Origin: Saccoglossus kowalevskii
Taxonomy: Eukaryota; Hemichordata; Enteropneusta; Harrimaniidae
Reading direction: 5' to 3'
NCBI RefSeq assembly: GCF_000003605.2
Contig: NW_003107589.1
Coordinates: 448,310-512,309, forward strand
Length of the DNA stretch: 64,000 nucleotides
Shown here: positions 52,701-64,000 of the stretch, piece after piece
How the letters are laid out: each line of letters opens with the position of its first letter
Position numbering within the stretch: position 1 is the stretch's first letter
Made by a program: the position numbers and the translations under genes
Notes under the pieces: generated by a model
Told to the model about the DNA's origin: nothing
Databases searched by the model: none
What the model saw: only the letters and a program-made list of their open reading frames with translations

Positions 52701-55700
52701 AATCTAACTAATGCATTCTGCGTAAACGCGTCATATTGGTATTCTACGCACTATATCAGAGTTGGTTGTCCACTTAATTATTGCAAAGCGTTATCACATG
52801 AAAACGTCTCATCTAAATTATCATTGGGTTAATTTAAGTATATTATTTGCAGGGATCATTAAATTTGAAATCGGGGATGGGGTGCTTCATTGAGCATTGC
52901 CGCAGCCGTGTGTTATATGTGATGTAGGATGTGTCATCTAAAACTTATTGACGCTGATCGATTTGCAGGCACAGGTTAATCATGTTTTTATCAGGTATTA
53001 TTTAGTCTGATCGTAGCGTTATCGATGTATCATAAACGATCATCATGGCAATGCTTGTCACATGCTGTGCTGATGGACATTAACGCGGGGACAATGCGTG
53101 CTGCGCATTAACAGATAGATGCGTGACATCGGGGTACTTCCAATACATCCAAATACTTTAAGTGGTTAATTACCTATGCGCCAAACTTCTATTGTGTATT
53201 TTCACATTTGACATAGTCATGTATATTTTTTGTTTGTTTCCAGGTAACAGTTCAAGCAACATGCATTACTCTGACTGCCATGAGTGTTGATAGATACTAT
53301 GCTATAGTGCATCCACTGAAATCTCTGAAGACTCGCACTCCTAAGGTGGCCATTAGTGCCATTGCTGCTATCTGGTTATGTGAGTAAAATAATGAATAAC
53401 GTCTTTCATCTTATCACGCTCACAACTAATGGGTTTTAGTAGCATAGTTCGTATCCTGGTAACCACTCGAGATCTTAAAGATGAAACAGTGCTACACAGG
53501 TTTTGTGCGAACCTGGTCACGGGAAAGACAGTTACTAACTATTTTGTTTTACAAATATTGTTCAAAATAATGTTACATATGAAAATTCATACCTGAATTG
53601 TTTCTTCGTGGTCTTCCGTTTAGTGCCTGAAATAAATACACATTTCGATTCCCATCTATGTATTTTTTAACACAAACATGCAATTACAGGCTTGCTTGTA
53701 ATATTTTTGAATATTTCTTCATTTCTAAGCCTAGTCTAGACTGTTGTGAAAAGAAGGCAAATTTGTGAATATGAACCAACACAAGGTTACTTTGCCATGC
53801 AAATGTGATTAACGTGTTGAGTGAAAGAAAACATTTCAAATACATATTATCAGACCATAAAGACGAAAGTACAACATACAGTTCAACTTATTTAAAACAT
53901 TAGAATATTTTGATTGATTTATATAGTCTGTTTTTCTCGTCGGGAAAATATGTTTTAAGTAGCATCAGTTAGCACATAATTGAATATGCGTTGGGTACTT
54001 TATTTTCCATGATGTTTGACCCGAAATGCTGTTTACTGGCCCATTTTATGAATCAAAATAATTACTTATATTTTTGATATGCTGCCATATTCTGCTTTTT
54101 GAATATAAATGAATTATATGCATTACATATCATATTCGTGATGTATTAGCCAATTTATAAGTAGGAATATTGTGTATGACGCCATGCCAACACAATATGT
54201 ATATAACAAGTTAACTGTGCAGACCAGTCATTTCATTGTTATGTACATTGTTTTTCCCTATTATAATCATGGCACTGTTACTTGGGATGTTGGTATGAGT
54301 AAGTATTTACGACTACCAAATTAAACAGAAATTCGGGGACTGTATGGTTGCTGCACCAACACTAATCACTTGTTCAATGACTTGCCTTATGCATTAATGG
54401 GTTGAATACACGCACCTTTAAACCGTCAGTAATCGAAGCTCTGATAAAAATAAATCGATATATACGTTTATTTAAAGAATTTGTTCTGATTTTTTCCCAT
54501 TCGTGTTAGTGTGTCGTTTGTGTTTTTCTTTATATATAACATGCACAGTTTTTTTCATGTTCTTGTATGTATTGATCCGCATTCCAAGGTCTTAAACATG
54601 ATATACGTAGTGTACGTGCCAGTAATAGTGGTTTGCAAGAAATAAGTAGCACACTTTCTGTGTACGACTTTCTAAATCCCGGGGATAGTGAGTAGCGGTT
54701 TTTTTTTTATTTTAATGATCAAAAGATGTTTTTGTGTCAATGAAAATACACAAACGCTCTGATGTACTACAACAAATGTAACTATGTTACAAAAACACGA
54801 GATACTATACTTTAAGACAAAGGACCACCATCGCCAAACCGCTGTACAAATATACTACGGCAAACAATATGAACATTATGGTGCAAAGCCTACATTGAAA
54901 ACGTAGTATAAAATGGCTGCTAGGAAAGAATGCAAATCACAAGAAACTATTTTCTTTAAATTCAGATATGCGATTATAAATCGAGATGGCAGCGCACATT
55001 TCAGGGGGGCTGGTTCAAATGATGAGTAAAAAAAAACATGTTTCGCCTTATTTACGGTATTCACATCCGTTGCTCATGAGAACAGCAAATTTAAATATAA
55101 CAGATTGACCGAAGACTTTGTTGAAAATGCAATGTAAACGAAAAAATGGCGGGCATTTCAAAGATATAAAAATTACAAAAATCAAGCTTGTTTGATGTTC
55201 CGGAATTTTGAACGTGCACATACATGCATAACAAGACCTAGATGTAATTTTTGTCAGGTTTAATTAAAACTGCCGACATACAAACATTTTAACGAATGGT
55301 GTTCCAGAGCCATGTTTCTGATATGCATGTGCCTGTAACACACAAACACGCATTGTATTTAAATTGTGGGTTAGCAGCTGCACAGCCAAATGTTTGGCAT
55401 GTCATAACTGATTGCAACCACATTTACAAAGCATGTCACACATATTGACATGCATTCGTTTCAAGTTCTGGTTTAATCTCGTATCCATGGTAGCAGAAAT
55501 GCAGCCCGACATCGATACGCTACTGGATATACTAGATCCCAAGCGTTGCGAAAAAATTATATTCATTATGGAAAATAACATTAAGTCTTTATGTGTTGAA
55601 TGACTTCACTAATGTATCATAAACATATGTACACACACAATCCAAGAAAATCCTGAAAAATGTCGAGATTTGAATTAAAAGTAATGACATGTTTTCGCTG

Positions 55701-56711
55701 TAGCACATGTAAACTGCTGTTAAATTATAATACTTGTAAATTATATTTTGACTCAGCGAATAGTTTTACTATAATTTTGTACATTAATTATTGACATTAT
55801 ATAATTGTATAATGCTCAATTCCTTTATAATAATACTAATATACTGTACACATGTACACTTGTCAAAACAAGAATTTTGATTGTTTTAGAATTACGGTAT
55901 TGGTTTATCAAATCATTTTGGGCGTGATTGTATCTGCTTTGATAATTCGTTTATATATTTTAATTAAATATAAAATTATAACTTTCATAATGTGGTGTCG
56001 ATTGTAGACTTAGAATGGAATGTGAATAGAAAATTTAAAATAACTTCAAATTTGTTTGTTTTTCACTAAATAGGTTCATGTATGGTTGCTGTTCCCGTTG
56101 CGATTTACAAAAAGATTGTCTACTTCGAATGGTATGGTGTTCGTCCATTTTGCTTTGACGTTTTCCCCACGCTGCAATGGGACTTTGGATGGTACGTGTA
56201 CACTTTTATTGCAGTCTACGCGCTACCAATTTGTATTATTACCATCTGTTATTCCAAAATGCTACGCCAACTATGGAATCAAGTAACCCCTGGGGAGGAG
56301 TCCGCTCATCATACACAAAGCATCAAGCAAAAGAAGAAGATCACTAAAATGGTTTTCATGGTAACGTTGCTATTCTTCATCTGTTGGATGCCTATTCACA
56401 TTCAAACCATCTGGACCAGAGTCGACACAGAAAGTTACCATGCTACAGAGAATGTATATTACTATCATTTATTTGCTAATTGCTTGTCGTATGCAAATTC
56501 TTGTCTCAATCCTTTCATATACGCCTTTATGGGTGAGAACTTCAGGAAATGTTTTCGAAAAGTTTTCGCTAAGTGGTTCAAGAAGCATTCGGCAACAGTC
56601 GCCGCAGTTGGTCAGGGGCAAGGCGGAGTTGTAGGTAGCAATCTCGGAACATCGTCGATGTTGGCTCAAAAACAGGGTGATGGCACACTCGAAACCTCAT
56701 CGCGTACATGA
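46704..56711 (+). CDS. Kisspeptin receptor-like (GPR54-type) neuropeptide GPCR, three exons
   Basis: Rhodopsin-class receptor of the plasma membrane, expected to bind an amidated RF-type peptide and signal through a G protein (Gq in vertebrate KISS1R). Coding exons: 46704-47054, 53244-53379 and 56074-56711. Donors are GTAAGT and GTGAGT; the introns are phase 0 and phase 1. Together they give 374 residues and a TGA stop. The N-terminus has two N-glycosylation sites (Asn10, Asn17). Family motifs in order: ETWLVPL and [10 protein letters not shown] (TM1), [16 protein letters not shown] (TM2, Asp83), [10 protein letters not shown] (Cys109), [18 protein letters not shown] with DRY 133-135 (TM3), Cys189 in extracellular loop 2, CWMP 266-269 (TM6) and NPFIY 308-312 (TM7). 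AWLVPL-like TM1, MRTVTNFYI-like TM2, GDFMCKF and [18 protein letters not shown] are distinctive of human KISS1R, which separates it from the related galanin and allatostatin A receptors. The ligand is unknown. The C-tail is short and Gly/Ser-rich. Confidence 0.93.
48262..48319. promoter_or_regulatory. Paired inverted K50-homeodomain sites plus full CRE in intron 1
   Basis: GTGGATTAACC (48262-48272) and GGTTAATCCAC (48286-48296) form an exact 11-bp inverted repeat. Each arm contains GGATTA/TAATCC, the core bound by Otx-, Pitx- and Gsc-type homeodomains. A full palindromic cAMP-response element TGACGTCA follows at 48312-48319. The arrangement suggests an enhancer of the receptor gene, inferred from motifs only. 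Confidence 0.35.
50144..50482. promoter_or_regulatory. CpG-rich island with TCTCGCGAGA palindrome in intron 1
   Basis: ATCTCGCGAGAT at 50149-50160 contains TCTCGCGAGA, a known promoter element of TATA-less genes bound by Kaiso-like (ZBTB33) factors. It overlaps GCGAGATCTCGC. CpG remains dense up to a perfect 9-bp inverted repeat, CATAACGCG and CGCGTTATG, with a 7-base loop at 50458-50482. A plus-strand frame of 65 codons lies inside (50142-50339) but has no recognisable domain. It could be an alternative promoter of the receptor, an independent transcript start or a mobile-element relic. Confidence 0.35.
53380..56073 (+). other. Second intron of the receptor gene (2.7 kb)
   Basis: GT-AG intron in phase 1 after the TM4 segment AAIWL; acceptor CACTAAATAG. 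AT-rich, with no supported exon or repeat. Confidence 0.85.
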
Positions 56712-57730
56712 AAAAATTCGCATTATTTTACAACACTCTATTCAGTCGGCTGCAATGCAAAGTGCAAATGTTTAACACGGAACTCAACACCAATTCGTCG
56801 CATTCTTAGTGAAGAAATGTTGACCATACATTCATTGTTAACCCGGCGTACAGAAAACATATTCTCTATCATCGCTCTACCGCGTAAGAATGCAATGGGA
56901 CGTCACACGATCCAGAATGTTTATCGTAACGTTCCAAATGATACAACTTTTGTATTAAAAACAAATATATTTACTATATGTGTTTCTATTCTATATGGGA
57001 CGTATACATGCACAGCTTGCAGTTTGTTCTACTATAACACTGTCCGGTACAAGTAGCGATGTACGCGTTGAGAAAACAAAACAAAACACACTCATTATAC
57101 GTGCTTTCGCGAGTTTGGTATATCGGTGTTCATCAATAATTAATAGTACTTATAACACACTATCACTTCGTGGTTTACTGAATAATGTTTTTATACAACA
57201 ACTGTACCGTGTCTGTTTGGGTCGAATCTCAAAGCACGTGCAAAACTATATCGTGTATTCATGTATACGTATAATCATATTGTCGATTTCATGATTGCTT
57301 CAGACTGTGTATTACATGATATTTTGTGTAGACACACAACTACCCATACCCATGTTTAATTGCTGACCATATAACGCTAAATATACTATACGTAATTTTT
57401 TTATTAACTGCCTGTGAAATATATATATTTCATACATTGCACTAGTGTTTAATTATTTTTTTTTTAATATGTCATGTTATGTTATGTTACATTCGAATGA
57501 AGTAGCGATACACAATATCCACAACGTACATTAAAAATTAATTTAAAAACAATAGTATTATAATGCATGGTTAAACCAGTGAGAAATCGTATTAGTATGA
57601 CCACATTTATAAGGTCCTTGGGTAGCCAGGCATTTAAATGCTCAAATGTGAATGTCAGATTTAGAGATATCTGTGTCACCACAAATGAGAACATAATTAT
57701 AATTGAATTTTACCATGGCAAATAAATAAC
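56712..57730 (+). other. Probable 3' untranslated region of the receptor gene
   Basis: Downstream of the TGA stop there are candidate polyadenylation signals ATTAAA at 56954-56959 and AATAAA at 57721-57726. Which is used cannot be told from the sequence. Confidence 0.35.
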
Positions 57731-58689
57731 CTTTTCTAAATGTTTTGATGCGTCATGTTGGTTGAATTGGGATGTGGTAATTTATCGACATTATACATGT
57801 GATCGTTATACCAATGCTCCTGCTGTTTTGCACGCCATTTAGTATATTTTCAATTACAGTCACGTTAAACCACTTTCGACGTAACCACGGGAATCTGCAA
57901 CATCAAAGCAAAACAACATCTAACCAATACAATAGTGGGCAACGAATTAACGGAGATGAACATATCTTACAGAAAGAATTTTGAGTTTTAGAGCGTTGTT
58001 AACTGAATGATATTACATAACCAGAACTATGTATAAGCCAATGCCAACGAAATGGTGATGTATTTAACCCAGTAACTGTACAGTAATTATTAAAGCGTGC
58101 TTATATTTATTTACGTTTTTTTCATTTATATTTAGCATATAGCATATATTATACTACACCTAATACTGTCAATAATAGATTTGCAAACACTCGTACTAAT
58201 ATTATAAATAAATGAATATATTTCAGCAACCATTTTTCATCGCATATGAGATGACGCTTATTTTAATTAGTGGTCTGTCAGTAATGTGATTATTAAATGA
58301 TTAATACTGTAACAAGAATAGCGCTCGTCTCGAACTTAACAATTTAAACACATAACAATTTAAATACGCAGTCAGATTCTGCGTAGCGAAAAGTCACAGT
58401 ATACAAATGATATAGATACACAATACAATTTTATCGGAGAATATAGATGCAACTCCCAGGACGTCATGTCATTTTTTTTCCATGAGAGACAGTAGTCATA
58501 ATCCACATGTGACATTCACTATTGTAATTTCGAGTCATAGTCAGGGAGTTATTATCAAATCAATCAGACAGTTAGTTAGTTTAGTAACATTGGGGGCACA
58601 TGGGTGAATATCTTGATTTAAAACAGATTACATTATTCAATTCATCAAATGTTAACCATTGAATATTTTGACATGACTGATTTTTCAGT

Positions 58690-58760
58690 CATCTAAGTGA
58701 CTGAATGCATCGTTACGCAACATACAGTGTGTATTGATGTGAATACTTGGAGTGGAAGCT
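58690..58760. repeat. 71-bp interspersed repeat, copy A
   Basis: This aligns without gaps to 60442-60512 with 7 mismatches by hand count. The core is GTGACTGAATGCATCGTTA. Similarity stops abruptly at both ends, as for two fragments or a whole very short element. Confidence 0.75.
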
Positions 58761-60441
58761 TCAACAAATATGAATTAATAGCACTGGATAGATTAATAAC
58801 ACACATTTTAAGTCAGTATTATAGACCCCACTAACACAAGCCGTTTCTAAACGTACGCCCTCTTGAGATAAACATTGGTCTGTATGTACTACATAAGTAA
58901 ACCAACGTTCTGGTATCAGAATAGAACAAGCGTACCGACAATTCAATCAACTCATTGATATTGAACAAAAATATGCCTTTTCAGGAGGACGATTCATTCA
59001 AAATAATGGCAGGGACATATACTCCTTGTCCAGTAATTAACAGACATTACTTTGTGAAAGCGTACATATGGGAAAGTATGTAATATTGTTTTATAGTTGG
59101 CTTAGAAATGGGAAATTCTCTACAAAAAGGTATGAAATATATAACCACATATGATTGTGTATGTTACCGCATTATATTTTATTGACAGTTATCGCACAAT
59201 ATGGTGAACTGATGTTTCGGAAATTTACATACAAGAAGAAGAAAGCCGACATCCTCACACAAGTAGCGATTATATGAATGGATCGTTCGGAAAGGATAAA
59301 AGAATATAATTTTAAATTCATAATCTTGTATAACATTAATATGTGAATTGATACCAATTCGGAGTTATCTGCGTTAGACCGTCGTTGATTTGATGAATAT
59401 ATATTTTATTTTGAAAAGATGAACTTATAAATTATAAGATAAAAAATAGCATATATATGTCGGCAAATGAACCCCTGTATTGGGAATATATACTAACCTG
59501 TAAATACTTGCGGGCAATCCCGACCCCAATCCCGCATTCACTCTTCATAAATAAATGAAACATTAAAGAAATTTGTTTATTAAAATGTTAATTTATATTT
59601 CCATGATAAGTCTATGATGATGAAATTCATGTGAGAGACTCTTACACAATATGTCTATCTCGGTAAACTCTTTACGGACATCAATGACGTGAAAACTGTT
59701 ATATAAGTGGCGTTGGCATTTCTTCACTTAGCGTCAAATATGCTTTGGATCGGGGTTTTCTAAAGCAACAAATTTGTTTCTCAAGGTGATTTATATTAAA
59801 ATATGCATCAACATGAGACATAAGACAATGCATCAACGTAAGACAATGAATATTGTTTATATATTGTTTTTTTGGTGATTTTCAAAAGTAAAATAACTAA
59901 ACTGACAAAACTAATTTCTTAAACAAGTAGAATTGAAACAATCGTAACCAGGTAAACGTAATTTCAAATATTCATACGCGAAAACGATGACTCATAGATT
60001 CACGCGTCCGCACCTGTATCTCAGACACATCAAATATTGTATTAACCAATATATTAATATTCCCACTATTTCAATCATGACATGTCCATCTCACAATGGA
60101 GATAAAAGGCTAGCATGCCCAAGGACACATGAAGCGCATCAAATAAGAACATTGTTATTTAGAAAGAAACACATCCCGTACTGTTCATTTAAATATATAA
60201 TATATACTCTAAAAGGTCAGAATATTGAATACTAGTAGTCGTCTTCATAATTTCATAATTTTAGTGTAACACGTCTATATCGCTGATATTTGTACAGTAA
60301 AACGGACCCACAGACACGTGTTTATGAAGTAAAATAAATGTAATTTCTAAAGCAATTTGTCAGATCATCTGATAAAATTACATGTTCGGGTTTCTTGTAA
60401 TTGTTATATTGTGAGATGACCTTTTTTTGACGGTAACATTT

Positions 60442-60512
60442 CATCTAGGTGACTGAATGCATCGTTAGGCAACGTACAGTGTTTATTGATGTGGATACTT
60501 GTGGTGGAAGCT
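60442..60512. repeat. 71-bp interspersed repeat, copy B
   Basis: Second copy, same orientation, about 1.75 kb from the first. It starts CATCTAGG and ends GTGGAAGCT. No open frame, poly-A or inverted ends are seen. Confidence 0.75.
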
Positions 60513-60847
60513 GCTACTTGTTTGCCAACCTGGATGGTTGGGGGTTAGATTGTTGAATATTTTAGTGCTTTTCAGCGTATGGCGTTTTCTTATGCGTATC
60601 ATCGTATAGTTTGTAAGTGTATCCTGTGTGCAAGTCTATTATCAGTTTATTTAGTCTCCCATGTACTGTAAATTAAAAAGCCATGATTTACCTGTTCATT
60701 AATTGAAAATTAATAGTCGTACATGAATTTCAAAGCATTTAACTATATACTTTGACAAAGTATATTTACACATATATTTGTAGATGTATACGGTAATACA
60801 TACATTAATAAATTTGCTACACAAGATGAAATGAAAGGGTAATGTTT

Positions 60848-60885
60848 GAACCAAGAGGTGCTTGCAAGAAAGTGAGCATATCCTG
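60848..60885. repeat. Interspersed repeat copy (pair with 35708-35754)
   Basis: GAACCAAGAGGTGCTTGCAA, then AAAGTGAGCATATCCTG. It matches the copy 25 kb away in the same orientation, apart from 9 bases missing here. It lies just beyond the 3' end of the reverse-transcriptase relic and could be part of that element's tail. Confidence 0.5.
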
Positions 60886-60989
60886 TCCTACTAGCATCAC
60901 CTGTCATCGGAGTAGTCAATTTATTACATTATAGATACAATGATTGATGTTGAAACAATCAGAGATCATCTGCCTAGGTAATTTGTAAT

Positions 60990-61680
60990 ATTTTGTTTAG
61001 GATGTCCACCATTGAAAAGCTTATATAAAAATCCTTCTGATTTAACAATATTCTATAAAAGTTTCTCAAACGCATCACATTCAGTTCAGGCTCTAGTATA
61101 TTGAACAAGCTGGGTAATGTATGCACCATATGACTATAAATAAGGGGGAAATTGGTAGTGGTACAAATCATCACTTTGGTCATACATTTGTCTTGTATCT
61201 AGTAGGAAGGTTACGCTTAAAATCAAAATCGAGTTAGTTATATACATATGAGATGAAAGAACTTGATTCAGTGAGTTCAAGTTCAGGTGAATATATCATA
61301 GAAAAAAGTGTAGAAAAATAGAGTATCAGTTATACCTGAGTTATGACCACCAGACTTCACAAAAAAAAGCACAAATATAAACACATCTTTTGTGTAGAAC
61401 GGGTTTGCATCAGTTGTTAAAATGTACTTGTATTGCGGTGATATATTAAAACTTGATATCGTTGAAGCGTAATTTAAATATGCCATGTACTATAGTGGGA
61501 AAGTAAAAAGTAACAAAATAACCAAGGTTGAGATCTTTGAAAGTTCTTTGTTTAAACAGTTAGAACCTGTTATGAATCTTGCTTTATATGATGTTTTGTG
61601 CAGCTTAGCTATCCATGGAGCTTGACAAGTCATTGATTTTTTTCCAGAGCGGAAATCGCTAATGTTGTCTTGAATGACTA
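60990..61680 (-). mobile_element. Broken reverse-transcriptase retroelement (non-LTR or Penelope-like)
   Basis: Two family-specific peptide signatures appear on the minus strand. PWIAKLHKTSYKARFITGS (about 61630-61575) matches the LPKLHKNPYKxRFIxxSS motif of a reverse-transcriptase family common in marine invertebrates. YDQSDDLYHYQFPPYL and SYGAYITQLVQYTRA (about 61185-61080) match its later YDKRDDF and SYGVYISQLVRYAR motifs. The part between is far too short to hold the polymerase core, so the copy is deleted internally and carries several breaks. It is a fossil with no intact enzyme. I cannot decide between Penelope-like and LINE ancestry from what remains. Confidence 0.65.
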
Positions 61681-63294
61681 GATGTTTGTTAAAATGTCAT
61701 TCTTGCTGGATGTAGACAGTTTGTAGGCAGAATTACTGAATGCAGCAAGAAACCATGTTCCTTGATTAAACATCATAATAATATCTCCTACAAACAAAGA
61801 CAACAGTATTAGCAGCTTCATTATCAGAGGTATTAACATATTTGTAATGAAGAGAAGAAAGACGTTTGCATGCTTCCAAATTACAAAATTTATATTAGGG
61901 CTTACTCCAGAAGAATGATTGCTGTGCATACTGCACCTCTAACAGCTTTTATTCATTCTAACAGTGTGCCAGGTTCAATCTTCTCCAATTTAGATCACTT
62001 ATTAGCATACTTTTCAACACGAGGATTTTTTAAAATGACACCGCCAATTGATTTTACGATGCTCAATGGATGTTGCCACATGTCATTATTTTTTGAAGAA
62101 CAAATTTATTTCAATCAATGTACTATGCAGCCAATCGTTTAAATTCGTTTTTTGTATTAAAGTATTCATTGAAGCAAATAATATATTACGCATACATAGA
62201 CAAAGGTTAATATTCCTTTAACATCTTCCACTCGACTGATCTTGTTTATGTCTCACTTGGATAGTCCGGTTATTCCATATTCTTTATGTCTAAAACAATT
62301 GTATTATTCACTATGTCCCAATATGATTACAGTTGATTTTTCGTATTATCACTCTGTCTCGAAAGATTAATAATACCGGATGATTGTATACATTAAAAAA
62401 TGATAACTGAGATATGCAGTTTGCCCTCATACAAAAGCGACATTCATATACATATATCTGCATAAATCTGCAAATACCTCAAATAACATGAATATTAGAA
62501 AGCCGGCGTGTTTCAAATATCTATTCTTAGTGTGGTAGTTTAAATTATATCTGATTTAGTCACGTGGCAGTGCACAGGCAACTTTTAGTTTTTTTAAATA
62601 CGCTAACATATTTACAGTTCAAAAATAAAATAGGCAAAGTAATAATGTGAGTTATATCCTAATAGGATGTTCATGTTTTTTTAGACCAAATTTTATAAAG
62701 TGATGCTTTATAGATTTTTAAAACTGATCGTTTTGGAAAATAAAAATAATAACAAATATAGCTACAAAGCAGCATTTATAATAAATATAATAAATACCTG
62801 GTATTAGATTAAATGACACATAATGTGCATCGGAACACATAGCAAAAGTGTATGTAGTGTCTAATTTGCCTAGTGGATTTGAGGGCTGGGAAATTTTACT
62901 TATTTAATGTGACTTCACGCGCATTCGACATGAATAGTTCATTGAATTTAGACATTGAACCAATGTAGAGGATAATCATTACGACCTAGTACGGAATGGA
63001 TCATGTTTACAAATTTATTTTATAGAAAAATTTTTAAAACATTTATTAAAGATTAGTTAATTGTGATATTTTTCAGCATGATTTAATTATTTTGTTTGAT
63101 ATTTAATCTTTGAAAATTAGTCCACGATTATGATTTATCTTCAACAAATATTACTTTAGCAGTATAGATGAATTGATTTAAAATCACTAGAATGTCGATT
63201 AATATAAACGTATAGATAAATCCGGAGTGCACGTATTCTTATACTTTCATTGTTACATCAACAAGCTGATACTGCTTTTTCACATATTATTTCA
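61681..63294. other. Gene-free stretch
   Basis: Short frames near 61678-62142 on both strands carry no motif and may be the 5' part of the neighbouring retroelement relic. Beyond 62150 the DNA is very AT-rich, with nothing recognisable. Confidence 0.35.
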
Positions 63295-63860
63295 CCACTT
63301 TCGTTCAGTCTGTAATTCCTCAAGGCACAGTTCTAGGCCCTCCCTGTTCTCTTCAAACTGTTCGTTACTGATCTGAAAACAGTGAACACCCTTGCATGCC
63401 GATGACACAAAGATATATTCAGCTATTAAAATTAAAAACTCAGCTTAAGCATGATCTTTAGGAACTACAAAACATGTTTACATCCTGAAAAATGTAAGAA
63501 AATATTAGAAGAAGTGTCTAGTGAGAAGGATTTGGGTGTCACTATTGACTTTTCTGAGTATGCCAGTAACTTTGTCTTGCTATCAAACCACAAGTCGTTG
63601 TTGTCGTCGTCACACTTTTAAGTATAAAACAAAAATAATTTTACATCTATCCAAGGCACTCATAATGCCTCATATGGAATATACATCATGCACATGGTCT
63701 CGATACTCAAAGAAAGATAATACTAATATAGAACGTGCTGAGAGGCGTGCAATAAAACTTGTTCCAAAAATACGAAACCTATATTATACTGAAAGACTGA
63801 GAAGCCTCAAACTCCCAATGTATTTTATGATTTTGCAAACAAATTATTACTCGATATATA
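63295..63860 (+). mobile_element. Truncated LINE reverse transcriptase (CR1/L2/Jockey type)
   Basis: The 3' half of a non-LTR retrotransposon ORF2, in several frames. In order: SVIPQGTVLGP (about 63308-63340), ADDTKIYSAI with the catalytic Asp pair (63398 onward), EKDLGVTID (about 63520-63548), HLSKALIMPHMEYTSCTWSR (about 63640-63700), and NIERAERRAIKLVPKIRNLY with ERLRSLKLP (about 63725-63820). The last part is open for over 100 codons. Frame changes separate the blocks and the 5' half with the endonuclease is absent, so it is a dead 5'-truncated copy. A TA dinucleotide run at about 63856-63868 lies past its end. The window stops at 64000, so the 3' tail may lie outside. Confidence 0.85.
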
Positions 63861-64000
63861 TATATATATCAGTATCACGACTAACATGGATTATTTGCGT
63901 AAAGAGCAGAATAGCCTACAGTGGCAATTAATAGTTTTTGTAAAGCTGGTAAAGCAGTTTTGTTCCGTTTATGTAGTATTATAACAAACGATTTGTTCTT

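Larger units (their letters stand above)
47055..53243 (+). other. First intron of the receptor gene (6.2 kb)
   Basis: GT-AG intron, donor CAG/GTAAGT and acceptor TTTCCAG. It holds no supported exon on either strand. A CpG-rich patch lies at about 47905-47975 (CGTCGCGCCGCGCC), and two candidate regulatory clusters are listed separately. Sequence at 52960-53130 is also less AT-rich than its surroundings but without clear motifs. Confidence 0.85.
57731..60989. other. Gene-free stretch with dispersed repeats
   Basis: No coding exon is supported. It contains the two 71-bp repeat copies listed separately and one copy of a repeat shared with 35708-35754. Confidence 0.4.

Noticed and set aside
55487-55603. 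Coding-like frame in the second receptor intron ([20 protein letters not shown])
   Set aside because: Short and isolated, and not needed for a complete receptor; no splice partners recognised.

Overview
This window looks like nuclear DNA from an invertebrate animal. It is AT-rich and gene-poor, with GT-AG introns from 100 bp to 6 kb, DNA transposons, foldback elements and decayed retroelements. The kisspeptin-receptor-type GPCR points to a lineage that keeps that family, such as an echinoderm, hemichordate, cephalochordate or lophotrochozoan. I cannot narrow it further from the sequence alone.

Layout. Positions 147-7200 hold an array of four units of about 0.9 kb. Each unit carries a degenerate copy of 5S rRNA followed by T-rich sequence. 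The first unit is split by a 3,217-bp CACTA-like DNA transposon (173-3389, target duplication TAA). Positions 8278-14014 (minus strand) hold a complete eight-exon gene for a PLP-dependent group II decarboxylase. It resembles the bacterial-type aromatic/diaminobutyrate decarboxylase branch more than animal DOPA decarboxylase. From about 14 kb to 46.7 kb I see no gene I can support. That stretch holds two foldback elements (25055-25198 and 26600-26715), short tandem repeats and a few CpG-rich islands. Positions 46704-56711 (plus strand) hold a complete three-exon kisspeptin-receptor-like (GPR54) GPCR of 374 residues with introns of 6.2 and 2.7 kb. From 56.7 kb to the end there are interspersed repeats, a broken reverse-transcriptase element on the minus strand (about 60990-61680) and the 3' half of a broken LINE on the plus strand (about 63300-63860).

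The two protein genes are about 33 kb apart and on opposite strands. The sequence gives no sign that they work together: one makes an intracellular amino-acid decarboxylase, the other a neuropeptide receptor of the plasma membrane.

All gene models were read by hand from frames, splice signals and family motifs. Family assignments rest on recalled consensus motifs and not on a database search.
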